DNA from: Flavobacteriaceae bacterium | GTDB taxonomy: Bacteria; Bacteroidota; Bacteroidia; Flavobacteriales; Flavobacteriaceae | Length of the DNA: 5,340 nt | NCBI GenBank assembly: GCA_016649785.1 | Contig: JAENXB010000195.1 | Span: 1-5,340 of the forward strand | Direction: 5' to 3' | Shown here: one piece after another, positions 1 to 4,855 of the stretch | Position numbering within the stretch: position 1 is the stretch's first letter | Layout of the letters: every line of letters begins with the position of its first letter | Program-made: the position numbers and the translations under genes | Notes under the pieces: generated by a model | The model's database searches: none | Seen by the model: only the letters and a program-made list of their open reading frames with translations | What the model was told of the DNA's origin: nothing

Positions 1-356
1 AAATAAGAAAATCTGGGAATGAACTAATAGAGGTGCATTTATATAGCGATAGTATGGATACAACATTTGTGCTGAATCACTATGAAAACAACGATAATGT
101 GTTGGTATGCCTTAACGGGGATGACTTTGAAAATATGTACGGTCATATGCTTGGGCAGGGACACTCCACCGGAGGTATGATGGGTGATATGCAAAATGGT
201 GAAACAGAATGGACCCATCACCTTAGCGATGAACACCAGGATGGTGATGAACATTTTGGTGGTTTTGAAATGCAAACCCACACGTTCGGCTATCAATTAA
301 ATATGATGGATGGAATTAACTCTTACAACCTGAATTTTCAGGGAAAAAAGGAATAA
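1..356 (+). CDS. 3' end of an unrecognised Met/His/Asp-rich protein (5' partial)
   Basis: The reading frame is open from the left edge (first full codon at base 3) to a TAA at 354-356. A GTG at 33 could be read as a start, but the residues after it (HLYSDSMDTTFVLNHYENND) do not look like an N-terminus: there is no signal peptide or membrane segment. I therefore treat this as the C-terminal ~118 residues of a longer gene. About 40 residues after the GTG begins a stretch rich in Met, His, Asp and Gly (MYGHMLGQGHSTGGMMGDM, then HH, DEHQDGDEHF, EMQTHTF), typical of soft-metal-binding tails. I do not recognise the family. Its place just before DUF3347 and haem-binding genes suggests a copper/silver-related role, which is inference. 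The 11 upstream codons being open is only weak support for the partial call, because that can happen by chance. Confidence 0.6.
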   Translation, partial: IRKSGNELIEVHLYSDSMDTTFVLNHYENNDNVLVCLNGDDFENMYGHMLGQGHSTGGMMGDMQNGETEWTHHLSDEHQDGDEHFGGFEMQTHTFGYQLNMMDGINSYNLNFQGKKE

Positions 357-368
357 TATTTATAAATA
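357..368. repeat. 12-bp AT palindrome directly after a stop codon
   Basis: TATTTATAAATA is a perfect palindrome starting on the base after the TAA of the first gene. It contains only A/T and has no T-tract, so it makes a poor terminator hairpin. It could be a chance feature of AT-rich DNA or a weak protein-binding site. The rest of the gap up to the next gene (to 411) shows no clear promoter. Confidence 0.3.
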
Positions 369-411
369 GCACAAAATTTTACGGAATTTAATAGCTAAAC
401 ACAATTTTAAA

Positions 412-1044
412 ATGAAAAAATTCAAAATAGCAATGGGAATGGTTGCAATAGCATTAACCCTCCTGACAGTAATGTCTTGTAAAGACACTAAAAAAAGTGA
501 TGAACACATGGAAATGGACCAGAATGAAATGAATCACGATGGGGATGAGAACATGGATATGGATCAAAACGGAATGCAAAACGATGAAATGATGAATCGG
601 GATCAAAAAACTTCAAAAGCCACAGCAGTCCTGAATAGTTATTTAGAGTTAAAAAATGCTTTGGTTGCAGACAATACGGAAGTCGCCGCAACTGCCGGCA
701 AAACCTTGTTAGCTGATCTTGCTAAATTTGACCAATCCTCTATTGCCGGGGCACAAAAACAAGAGGTAATTGATATTATTGAAGATGCCAGAGAGCATGC
801 CGAACATATTTCAGAAAACAGCGGGAAATTGGATCACCAAAGGGAGCATTTTGAGTTGCTGAGCAATGATGTCAAAGATTTGATAGCTATTACCGGTACA
901 GACAGGGTCCTTTATAAAACCTTTTGCCCTATGTACAATGAGGGTAAAGGTGGAATCTGGCTAAGCGAAACCAAGGAGATCAAAAACCCTTATTTCGGCA
1001 GTAAAATGATGAAATGTGGTGAGATTCAGGAAGAAATTAAATAA
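412..1044 (+). CDS. DUF3347 lipoprotein with Met/Asp-rich N-terminal arm
   Basis: This 210-residue protein starts with a lipoprotein signal: basic MKKFK, a hydrophobic core, and a lipobox TVMSC with Cys23 as the lipidated residue, so it is predicted to be membrane-anchored on the periplasmic side. Residues 31-66 are low complexity and rich in Met, Asp, Asn and Gln, with two copies of M(E/D)MDQN(E/G)M starting at residues 33 and 48; this resembles methionine-rich copper/silver-binding segments. Residues ~68-205 form an alpha-helical domain ending in the DUF3347 signature: FCPM (Cys172, Met174), WLS, NPYFG, then MMKCG (Cys202). DUF3347 occurs in Bacteroidota, alone or fused to CusB-like efflux adaptors; its function is not established. 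The paired Cys and the Met residues make metal binding plausible, by inference. The haem-binding gene begins 3 nt after the stop, indicating co-transcription. A paralogue lies at 1522. The ATG is the only start that keeps the signal sequence. Confidence 0.88.
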   Translation: MKKFKIAMGMVAIALTLLTVMSCKDTKKSDEHMEMDQNEMNHDGDENMDMDQNGMQNDEMMNRDQKTSKATAVLNSYLELKNALVADNTEVAATAGKTLLADLAKFDQSSIAGAQKQEVIDIIEDAREHAEHISENSGKLDHQREHFELLSNDVKDLIAITGTDRVLYKTFCPMYNEGKGGIWLSETKEIKNPYFGSKMMKCGEIQEEIK

Positions 1045-1047
1045 TTA

Positions 1048-1500
1048 ATGAAGGTTTTAAAAATCATTGCAATTATCCTGTTGCTCACATTTGTTGGAAT
1101 TCAATTTATTCCCACAACCCGAAACCAGAGTGATATTGTGCTTTCTACAGATTTAATGGAGACATATAATGTTCCTGAACAAGTGGAAGTGATCTTTAAA
1201 ACATCTTGCTATGATTGCCATAGCAATAATACCATTTATCCCTGGTACAATAAGATTCAGCCTGTAAGCCTGATCATGGAAAGCCATATAAAGGAAGCAA
1301 AGGCCGAATTGAATTTTAATGAATTTGGTTCTTATTCTGAAAGAAAGCAGAAAAGCAAGTTTAAGTCAATTTTGAGTCAGGTAAAAGATGGTGAAATGCC
1401 CCTTGCCTCTTATACCTTGATGCACAGGGAAGCAAAACTTTCGGAAAATGAGAAAAAGGCTTTGGAAAATTGGATAAATAAAATGTTAGAGAGTTTATAA
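1048..1500 (+). CDS. membrane-anchored haem-binding (cytochrome c-like) protein
   Basis: The 150-residue product has one N-terminal hydrophobic segment (residues ~4-21, ending FIP) that is probably an uncleaved anchor, placing the rest in the periplasm. Residues 54-58 are CYDCH, the classic CxxCH site for covalent haem c attachment with His58 as the proximal ligand. It is followed by SNNTIYPWY, characteristic of the small haem-binding domain family (Haem_bd type) common in Bacteroidota. A GEMP motif (Met117) late in the domain could supply the distal axial ligand. The C-terminus (residues ~131-148) is a charged helix. Family members are known as single-haem c proteins, often beside cytochrome peroxidases or metal-resistance genes. 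Here the gene sits between two DUF3347 genes, 3 nt after the first and 21 nt before the second, so it is almost certainly in the same operon. A redox or electron-transfer role in periplasmic metal handling is inference. Confidence 0.88.
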   Translation: MKVLKIIAIILLLTFVGIQFIPTTRNQSDIVLSTDLMETYNVPEQVEVIFKTSCYDCHSNNTIYPWYNKIQPVSLIMESHIKEAKAELNFNEFGSYSERKQKSKFKSILSQVKDGEMPLASYTLMHREAKLSENEKKALENWINKMLESL

Positions 1501-1521
1501 ATAATTTTAAAAACAACAAAA

Positions 1522-2061
1522 ATGAAAAATCTAAAAATGAGTGTAGCAGCAATGCTATTAATGGTAGTAAGTCTTGGTTTTAGCCAGGAAACAGCGAAAA
1601 TGGGCCACGACCACAGTAAAATGGATATGAGTGGAATGAATATGGATGAGATGCAAATGGCACCGGAATTTAGCGACGATAATCTTGCTAATGCCTATGG
1701 ACATTATGTTCATATAAAAACCGCCTTAGTTGGTTCCAATAGCAATGAGGTTAAAAAGGGAGCTGCAATGCTTTCCAATTCCCTTAAGAAAGTGGAAGGT
1801 TCTGAAGCTGCAGGTAAGGCTGTGAAAAAAATTGAAAGTGCCGCAGATTTAAAATCACAACGTATTGCTTTTTCTTCCTTGAGTGATGAAATGGCTGTTT
1901 TGGTAGAGGGGAATTTAAAATCAGGTATGATATATAAAGATTTTTGTCCGATGGCTTTAGGCGGAGGAGCCTATTGGTTATCCTCAGAAAAAGAGATCCA
2001 AAATCCATATTTCGGAGATAAAATGTTGAAATGTGGAAGTGTAAAAGAGATTATTAATTAG
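1522..2061 (+). CDS. secreted DUF3347 protein with Met/His-rich N-terminus
   Basis: This 179-residue protein has a signal peptide (MKNLKMSVAAMLLMVVSLGFS), with likely type I cleavage before Gln22; there is no lipobox Cys, so unlike the first DUF3347 protein it is predicted to be soluble in the periplasm. The mature N-terminus is rich in His and Met (MGHDHSKMDMSGMNMDEMQM, residues 27-46), consistent with copper/silver binding. The rest is the helical DUF3347 domain, ending in FCPM (Cys142, Met144), YWLSS, NPYFG and MLKCG (Cys171). The C-terminal ~40 residues closely match those of the 412-1044 product, so the two are paralogues; this copy has a shorter Met-rich arm. It is the last gene before a 77-nt gap containing a strong inverted repeat, and is probably the end of a four-gene cluster. 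The domain call is firm; the molecular role is not known. Confidence 0.88.
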   Translation: MKNLKMSVAAMLLMVVSLGFSQETAKMGHDHSKMDMSGMNMDEMQMAPEFSDDNLANAYGHYVHIKTALVGSNSNEVKKGAAMLSNSLKKVEGSEAAGKAVKKIESAADLKSQRIAFSSLSDEMAVLVEGNLKSGMIYKDFCPMALGGGAYWLSSEKEIQNPYFGDKMLKCGSVKEIIN

Positions 2062-2068
2062 TTGAAGT

Positions 2069-2120
2069 CCTGCAGGAAATGGGTTGGGTAACCCCAAAAT
2101 TTATTCAACCCATCGGCAGG
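2069..2120 (+). promoter_or_regulatory. intergenic inverted repeat with alternative inner hairpins
   Basis: The gap between the second DUF3347 gene and the TRASH-like lipoprotein gene holds a long inverted repeat. An 8-bp perfect stem pairs ATGGGTTG (2079-2086) with CAACCCAT (2106-2113), and an outer 5-bp stem pairs CCTGC (2069-2073) with GCAGG (2116-2120) across a small internal loop. The 19-nt loop can fold differently: GGGTT (2081-2085) with AACCC (2090-2094), or TTGGG (2084-2088) with CCCAA (2093-2097), the latter followed by an A/T-rich run. These folds exclude the outer one. This could be a terminator/attenuator, an mRNA stabiliser or a repeat unit; the sequence alone does not decide. 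It lacks a clean poly-U tail, so a standard intrinsic terminator is not assured. Confidence 0.55.
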
Positions 2121-2138
2121 CACCAAAATCAATAAAAA

Positions 2139-2564
2139 ATGAAAAAGTCAATTAACATAATTTGGATAGCCCTGGTAAGCATGGCATTTGTTTCATGTAA
2201 TAATTCCGAAGGGAAAAAGGAAGCAGTTCAGGAAGTAGTTCAGGAGGAGATTGTCAACACAAAAAAGCTGGGAGCAAACTACCAGGTTGGAGATCATGTT
2301 CCAAATGAATTGGTATGTATGGTCAACAATGCCTATATGGGTAAACTGCAAATGCCGGTTCCTGTAAACGGTAAAACCTATTACGGTTGCTGCGAGATGT
2401 GTGTAGGAAAATTGAACCAGGAGGAAAGTGCCAGAATAGGAACCGATCCATTCAGTGGAAAACAAGTAGATAAATCGGAAGCATATATTGTATTGTCCGG
2501 TGAAGACGGGCGGGTTAATTATTTTGAATCGGAGGCAAATTATAAAGCTTCCAGGAAAAGGTAA
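2139..2564 (+). CDS. lipoprotein with TRASH-like metal-binding cysteine array
   Basis: The 141-residue product has a lipoprotein signal ending in the lipobox FVSC (Cys20), then a flexible Glu/Lys/Val linker (residues ~24-43), and a compact domain from ~45 to the end. In that domain the cysteines are Cys60 (ELVCMVNNAYMG), Cys84, Cys85 and Cys88 (YYGCCEMC). The C-x23-C-x3-C spacing is close to the TRASH pattern (C-x19-22-C-x3-C), a predicted zinc/heavy-metal-binding motif; the downstream VNYFES is also reminiscent of YHS/TRASH domains. I therefore infer an envelope-anchored metal (copper, silver or mercury) binder or trafficking protein. No catalytic residues are evident. It sits 77 nt after the second DUF3347 gene, across an inverted repeat, and 49 nt before the HMA-AraC regulator. 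It could be in its own transcription unit or part of the upstream operon. Family identity is less certain than location and the Cys motif. Confidence 0.8.
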   Translation: MKKSINIIWIALVSMAFVSCNNSEGKKEAVQEVVQEEIVNTKKLGANYQVGDHVPNELVCMVNNAYMGKLQMPVPVNGKTYYGCCEMCVGKLNQEESARIGTDPFSGKQVDKSEAYIVLSGEDGRVNYFESEANYKASRKR

Positions 2565-2613
2565 CTTTAAACACCTTTAAATATTCTAAACGCATCCGGA
2601 AAATCAGCGAATC

Positions 2614-3183
2614 ATGACACAAGAATTCTACATAAAAAATATGGTTTGTGACCGTTGTATCAAAATACTTCGCAATGAGTTGGAAGGGGAAGGTTTAAGC
2701 GTCCAGGAAGTAGAATTAGGCAGGGTGATTCTCCTAACAAAAAATCGAAAACCGGATATTATTTCCCTGCTAAAAGTGTTGCAATCCAATGGTTTTATAC
2801 TCATTAGCAGTGAAAATCAAAAATTGGTTGAGGCAGTGAAAATTGAATTGATTATCTTATTGAGGAATCTTCCTTTTGAGCAAGAAGGAAAGTTATCGGA
2901 GTTTTTAGCACAAAGGTTTCAGACTGATTATTCAAAAATCAGTAAGATCTTTTCCTCAACCGAAAAAGTAACGGTGGAGAAGTATTTTATAAAGTTAAAA
3001 ATTGAAAAAGTAAAAGAACTTATTCAGGACGGGCAATATAATTTCACCGAGATTGGTCAGTCGCTCAACTATAATAATGTGAATTATTTATCCCGACAAT
3101 TCAAAGCCGAAACAGGCATGAGGTTATCCCAATATAAATCTCTGAAAAATTTCAAAAGAAACTCCTTAGACCAAATAGTATAG
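2614..3183 (+). CDS. AraC-family regulator with N-terminal HMA-like metal-binding module
   Basis: This 189-residue protein is cytoplasmic, with no signal peptide. Residues 1-~75 resemble a heavy-metal-associated (HMA) ferredoxin-like domain: a first strand EFYIKNM followed by VCDRC (Cys12, Cys15), the position of the CxxC in CopZ-like domains. Residues ~80-110 form a helical linker. Residues ~110-178 are the AraC/XylS DNA-binding domain, with the second helix-turn-helix seen as FTEIGQSLNYNNVNYLSRQFKAETG (written as residues 144-168) and the typical ending RLSQYK. The architecture suggests a one-component regulator in which metal binding at the N-terminal module controls DNA binding. That is inference, though regulators of this layout recur beside metal genes in Bacteroidota. 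Expected targets are the operons on either side, including the inverted repeat at 3248-3275. The N-terminal CxxC differs from the chaperone at 3748 (CGGC), so it is a separate module and not a copy of that gene. Confidence 0.88.
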   Translation: MTQEFYIKNMVCDRCIKILRNELEGEGLSVQEVELGRVILLTKNRKPDIISLLKVLQSNGFILISSENQKLVEAVKIELIILLRNLPFEQEGKLSEFLAQRFQTDYSKISKIFSSTEKVTVEKYFIKLKIEKVKELIQDGQYNFTEIGQSLNYNNVNYLSRQFKAETGMRLSQYKSLKNFKRNSLDQIV

Positions 3184-3200
3184 ATAATTTTCAAAATTAT
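3184..3200. repeat. 17-nt AT palindrome directly after the regulator stop
   Basis: ATAATTTT-C-AAAATTAT is a perfect 8-bp inverted repeat around one C, beginning on the base after the TAG of the AraC-type gene. A one-base loop cannot form in RNA as drawn, so a real hairpin would lose pairs, and the stem is A/T only. It could be a weak terminator element or a DNA-level operator half-site pair. Position just after the gene is the main reason to list it. Confidence 0.35.
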
Positions 3201-3346
3201 GACAATGCCTGGGTAATACGTTGATTATCTTTATTAAAATGGGATTGTGTGAATAATATTAGCTGGGTATTCACATTCCTCATGCTACTGAGAATATTTT
3301 ATAGAATACTAATTTTTTCTGGAGGTAAAATCTTTGGTTAACTAAA
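3201..3346 (+). promoter_or_regulatory. intergenic region, probable control region of the right-hand gene block
   Basis: No gene is visible between the regulator stop and the ATG at 3347. The region holds an inverted repeat, TGTGAATA (3248-3255) and TATTCACA (3268-3275), 8 bp per arm with a 12-nt spacer. The second arm's TATTC could also pair with GAATA at 3292-3296, and a further GAATA lies at 3304-3308. A weaker stem pairs ATTCCTCA (3275-3282) with TGAGAAT (3289-3295), with one bulged base. AATCTTTG at 3329-3336 matches seven of eight positions if compared with the Bacteroidota -7 consensus TAnnTTTG (N counted as matching), but it has no good -33 partner. The symmetric arms fit a dimeric regulator's operator or an RNA hairpin. 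A promoter here is inference from gene layout. Confidence 0.4.
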
Positions 3347-3472
3347 ATGAACAGGATTAACAAGCGGATGGCATTTGTCATTGTTTTGTTAATTAATGTT
3401 TTGTATTTTTTATTCACATTTTTACTGTATCAAAAAGTGTTTCGAATAACATTTGTTTTGAACCGTAAGTAA
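3347..3472 (+). CDS. 41-residue single-pass membrane miniprotein
   Basis: ATG at 3347 opens 41 codons ending in TAA at 3470-3472. The product is MNRINKR, then a continuous hydrophobic stretch from about residue 8 to 28 (MAFVIVLLINVLYFLFTFLL), then a basic tail (YQKVFRITFVLNRK). Basic ends around one membrane-spanning helix are what a small inner-membrane protein looks like; I know of no named family for it. The start has no Shine-Dalgarno at normal distance (a GGAGG at 3321-3325 is 21 nt upstream), but the A-rich lead-in TTAACTAAAATG is normal for Bacteroidota. It lies 32 nt before the DUF2933-like gene, so it may be the first gene of the right-hand operon. Hydrophobic T-rich codons can arise by chance in AT-rich DNA, so it might be non-coding leader. 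Confidence 0.45.
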   Translation: MNRINKRMAFVIVLLINVLYFLFTFLLYQKVFRITFVLNRK

Positions 3473-3504
3473 AGAGGGACATAATTTAATAAAAAACCGA
3501 TAAA

Positions 3505-3735
3505 ATGAATAAACATATTATCTGGATGATTATAGGATGTGCAGTTCCCCTGCTGCTTATCTTCCTTGCGCCGGTCCTGGGATTGAGTAGTAACCTATCC
3601 CTGCTAATCTTCATTATTGTCATGTTTGGCTGCCACCTTTTAATGCCCATGCATCATGGCGGGCAGGAAGAACATCGGAATAAGGAAGGCCAACATACTT
3701 CGGGCGAAATAAAAAGCGCAAAAAACAAACATTAA
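3505..3735 (+). CDS. small two-helix membrane protein, DUF2933-like
   Basis: The 76-residue product has two predicted membrane helices (residues ~5-27 and ~31-47) joined by a short SSN turn, and a hydrophilic His/Glu/Lys-rich tail. The start MNKHIIWMIIGCAVPLLLIFLAP resembles DUF2933 proteins (residues 1-20 carry the Cys12 and Pro15 pattern). The second helix ends in GCHLLMPMHHGG (Cys43, His44, Met47, Met49, His50, His51), a cluster of soft-metal ligands at the membrane surface. DUF2933 proteins have no established function but are often next to copper or other heavy-metal genes. The tail is rich in His and Lys and probably disordered. It is followed 12 nt later by the HMA chaperone gene, so these are co-transcribed. 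The membrane prediction is firm; family assignment is from motif recognition. Confidence 0.78.
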   Translation: MNKHIIWMIIGCAVPLLLIFLAPVLGLSSNLSLLIFIIVMFGCHLLMPMHHGGQEEHRNKEGQHTSGEIKSAKNKH

Positions 3736-3747
3736 GAACATAAAAAC

Positions 3748-3972
3748 ATGAAAAAGGCATATGAAATTAGCGGGATGAGCTGTGGAGGCTGCGTAAGCAG
3801 TGTAAAAAGCGCATTGCTAAAACATCCAGATGTAAAAGTGGCTGAAGTCCATTTGCACCCGCAAAGCGCAGAACTCACTATGAATAACCCTATTGACCTA
3901 AGCGAATTGCAGGCCCGGATTAAAAAAGCGGGTAATTATACTATTAAAGAAACAAGTACTACTAACCTTTAA
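3748..3972 (+). CDS. copZ: CopZ-like copper chaperone (single HMA domain)
   Basis: This 74-residue protein is one HMA domain with a beta-alpha-beta-beta-alpha-beta pattern. The metal-binding loop is GMSCGGC (Met10, Cys12, Cys15), matching the MxCxxC motif of copper chaperones such as CopZ and Atx1 and the N-terminal domains of copper P-type ATPases. It then has the helix CVSSVKSALLKH, strand VKVAEVHLHP and helix LSELQARIKKAG. The length matches free-standing chaperones (~65-75 residues). It binds Cu(I) in the cytoplasm and passes it to a partner, usually a CopA-type ATPase or a regulator; the partner is not in this window. The gene lies 12 nt after the DUF2933-like gene and 11 nt before the SHOCT gene. 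Specificity for copper over other thiophilic metals is inferred from the motif. Gene symbol is by family resemblance. Confidence 0.9.
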   Translation: MKKAYEISGMSCGGCVSSVKSALLKHPDVKVAEVHLHPQSAELTMNNPIDLSELQARIKKAGNYTIKETSTTNL

Positions 3973-3983
3973 ATTTCAACTGT

Positions 3984-4211
3984 ATGCATTTATTTGATGA
4001 AGGACACTTCTGGGGAATGCACCTTATCTGGTGGATTATTTGGATAATTTTTATCGTGTGGATTTTTGGTTCTCCATACAAAATTCCCGGACAGAGATCA
4101 AAAAGAGAAACCCCACTGGATATCCTCAAAAAGCGGTATGCCAATGGAGATATTACCAAAGAAGAATTTGAAGAAAAAAGGAAAACATTAGGTGTTATGG
4201 ATAATAAATAA
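3984..4211 (+). CDS. single-pass membrane protein with C-terminal SHOCT domain
   Basis: The 75-residue product has a Trp/Ile-rich membrane helix (residues ~12-29, WWIIWIIFIVWIF) after a short N-terminus with His2, His8 and His13. It has a basic linker (residues 32-42) and then the SHOCT (short C-terminal) helical-hairpin motif at ~44-69: PLDILKKRYANGDITKEEFE, with the conserved G-(D/E)-I-(T/S)-x-E-E-(F/Y) core. SHOCT domains are usually small oligomerisation or interaction modules attached to membrane segments, without catalytic activity. It lies in a run of small metal-related genes, 11 nt after the HMA chaperone gene and 21 nt before the PII-like gene, so it is co-transcribed. A role as a membrane anchor or scaffold for the local system is inference. 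A minus-strand reading frame over this stretch is a shadow of this gene and the next. Confidence 0.85.
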   Translation: MHLFDEGHFWGMHLIWWIIWIIFIVWIFGSPYKIPGQRSKRETPLDILKKRYANGDITKEEFEEKRKTLGVMDNK

Positions 4212-4232
4212 CTTTTTAAAACCACATGAAAA

Positions 4233-4568
4233 ATGAAAGAAATAAAAGCCTTTGTAAGGCCAAAAAGACTCACAGACATTGTCAATAAACTTAGGGAAGC
4301 AGGCTTTTTAGGTTTGACGGTTTTTGAAGGGGAAGGGACAGGACGTTATTCAGATAACAGAAAAAAATGGTCTTCGCTTAGCCATCCTTTTTCTCACTCA
4401 AAAATAGCTAAGATAGAAATGGTCATTTCTGATGAAAAGGTTGGCAAAGCGATGCAAATCATTCATGAAAATGGGGAAACAGGATATCCCGGTGATGGGA
4501 TTATATACGTTAGCGAAATATTAGAGGCTGTCAAAGTGAAAACCTTGAAACCTGATGATATTATTTAA
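4233..4568 (+). CDS. divergent PII-like signalling protein (metal-operon associated)
   Basis: The 111-residue protein has the length and layout of GlnB/GlnK (112 residues): first strand MKEIKAFVRPKRL, helix IVNKLREAG, a T-loop region at ~32-56, then the B-loop TGYPGDG at residues 83-89, aligning with the PII T83-GxxGDG motif. Two features depart from canonical PII. The YRGAEY uridylylation segment is absent, with His51 where Tyr51 would be; and residue 90, normally Lys/Arg after GDG, is Ile (GDGIIYV). The T-loop is instead basic and His/Ser-rich (RKKWSSLSHPFSHSKI), with His51 and His55. It therefore probably does not take part in GlnD uridylylation, and its nucleotide binding is uncertain. 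PII-like groups next to heavy-metal RND efflux genes have been described, and this gene fits that setting. A role in sensing a nucleotide or metal to tune an exporter is inference. Its membership in the PII superfamily is well supported by length and B-loop. Confidence 0.85.
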   Translation: MKEIKAFVRPKRLTDIVNKLREAGFLGLTVFEGEGTGRYSDNRKKWSSLSHPFSHSKIAKIEMVISDEKVGKAMQIIHENGETGYPGDGIIYVSEILEAVKVKTLKPDDII

Positions 4569-4579
4569 AAATTAATATT

Positions 4580-4855
4580 ATGCAAAAATTAAATGTAAAA
4601 AAACTGGGTCTGGCCATCGGCCTTACCGGAGCCTTATTGTATCTCGGCTGCATGATTCTCATGACCACAGTTGGTCATGACGGTACTGTGAAATTCTTTA
4701 ACAACCTGCTGCATGGGTTAGATACTTCTTCTGTGATTCGTATGGATATTCCCCTTTGGGAAGCGGGAATTGGTATCATAGAAACGTTCATTCTTGGGTG
4801 GCTGATAGGGGCCTGTATTGCAGCGATTTATAATGCAACGATAAAGGAAATATAA
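4580..4855 (+). CDS. DUF5676-like small membrane protein
   Basis: The 91-residue protein begins MQKLNVKKLGLAIGLTGALL and has two predicted helices: ~9-31 (LGLAIGLTGALLYLGCMILMTTV) and ~62-84 (AGIGIIETFILGWLIGACIAAIY). The linker carries NNLLHGLDTSSVIRMDIPLWE. This layout and the conserved NVKKLGLA start resemble DUF5676 proteins, a small membrane family commonly found near metal-transport and chaperone genes in Bacteroidota. Cys24 and Met25 in the first helix and His33 and His45 near its end are possible metal ligands, but none is shown to act. It follows the PII-like gene by 11 nt. Its stop TAA (4853-4855) overlaps the ATT of a possible downstream small ORF. The function is unknown; the family call rests on recognition of the sequence pattern. 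Confidence 0.8.
   Translation: MQKLNVKKLGLAIGLTGALLYLGCMILMTTVGHDGTVKFFNNLLHGLDTSSVIRMDIPLWEAGIGIIETFILGWLIGACIAAIYNATIKEI

Noticed and set aside
39..296. Minus-strand frame of 85 codons opposite the first gene
   Set aside because: It lies entirely opposite a + strand frame with clear composition bias and shows no recognisable motif; it is a shadow.
2193..2465. Minus-strand frame of 90 codons
   Set aside because: It is inside the TRASH-like lipoprotein gene, which has a signal peptide and Cys motif on the + strand.
3321..3325. GGAGG as ribosome binding site for the 41-residue ORF
   Set aside because: It is 21 nt upstream of the ATG, too far for normal use, and Shine-Dalgarno sequences are uncommon in Bacteroidota; there is an in-frame stop at 3326-3328, so no closer start exists in that frame.
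3446..3504. Promoter for the DUF2933-like gene within the end of the 41-residue ORF
   Set aside because: AACATTTG near 3447 is only a near match to TAnnTTTG and has no -33 element at the right distance, so I could not support it.
4226..4228. Upstream ATG as start of the PII-like gene
   Set aside because: It is out of frame with the PII-like protein and runs into a stop after about 20 codons.
3962..4285. Minus-strand frame of 107 codons
   Set aside because: It covers the SHOCT gene, the next gap and the start of the PII-like gene, all of which are recognised families on the + strand; the minus product has no motif.
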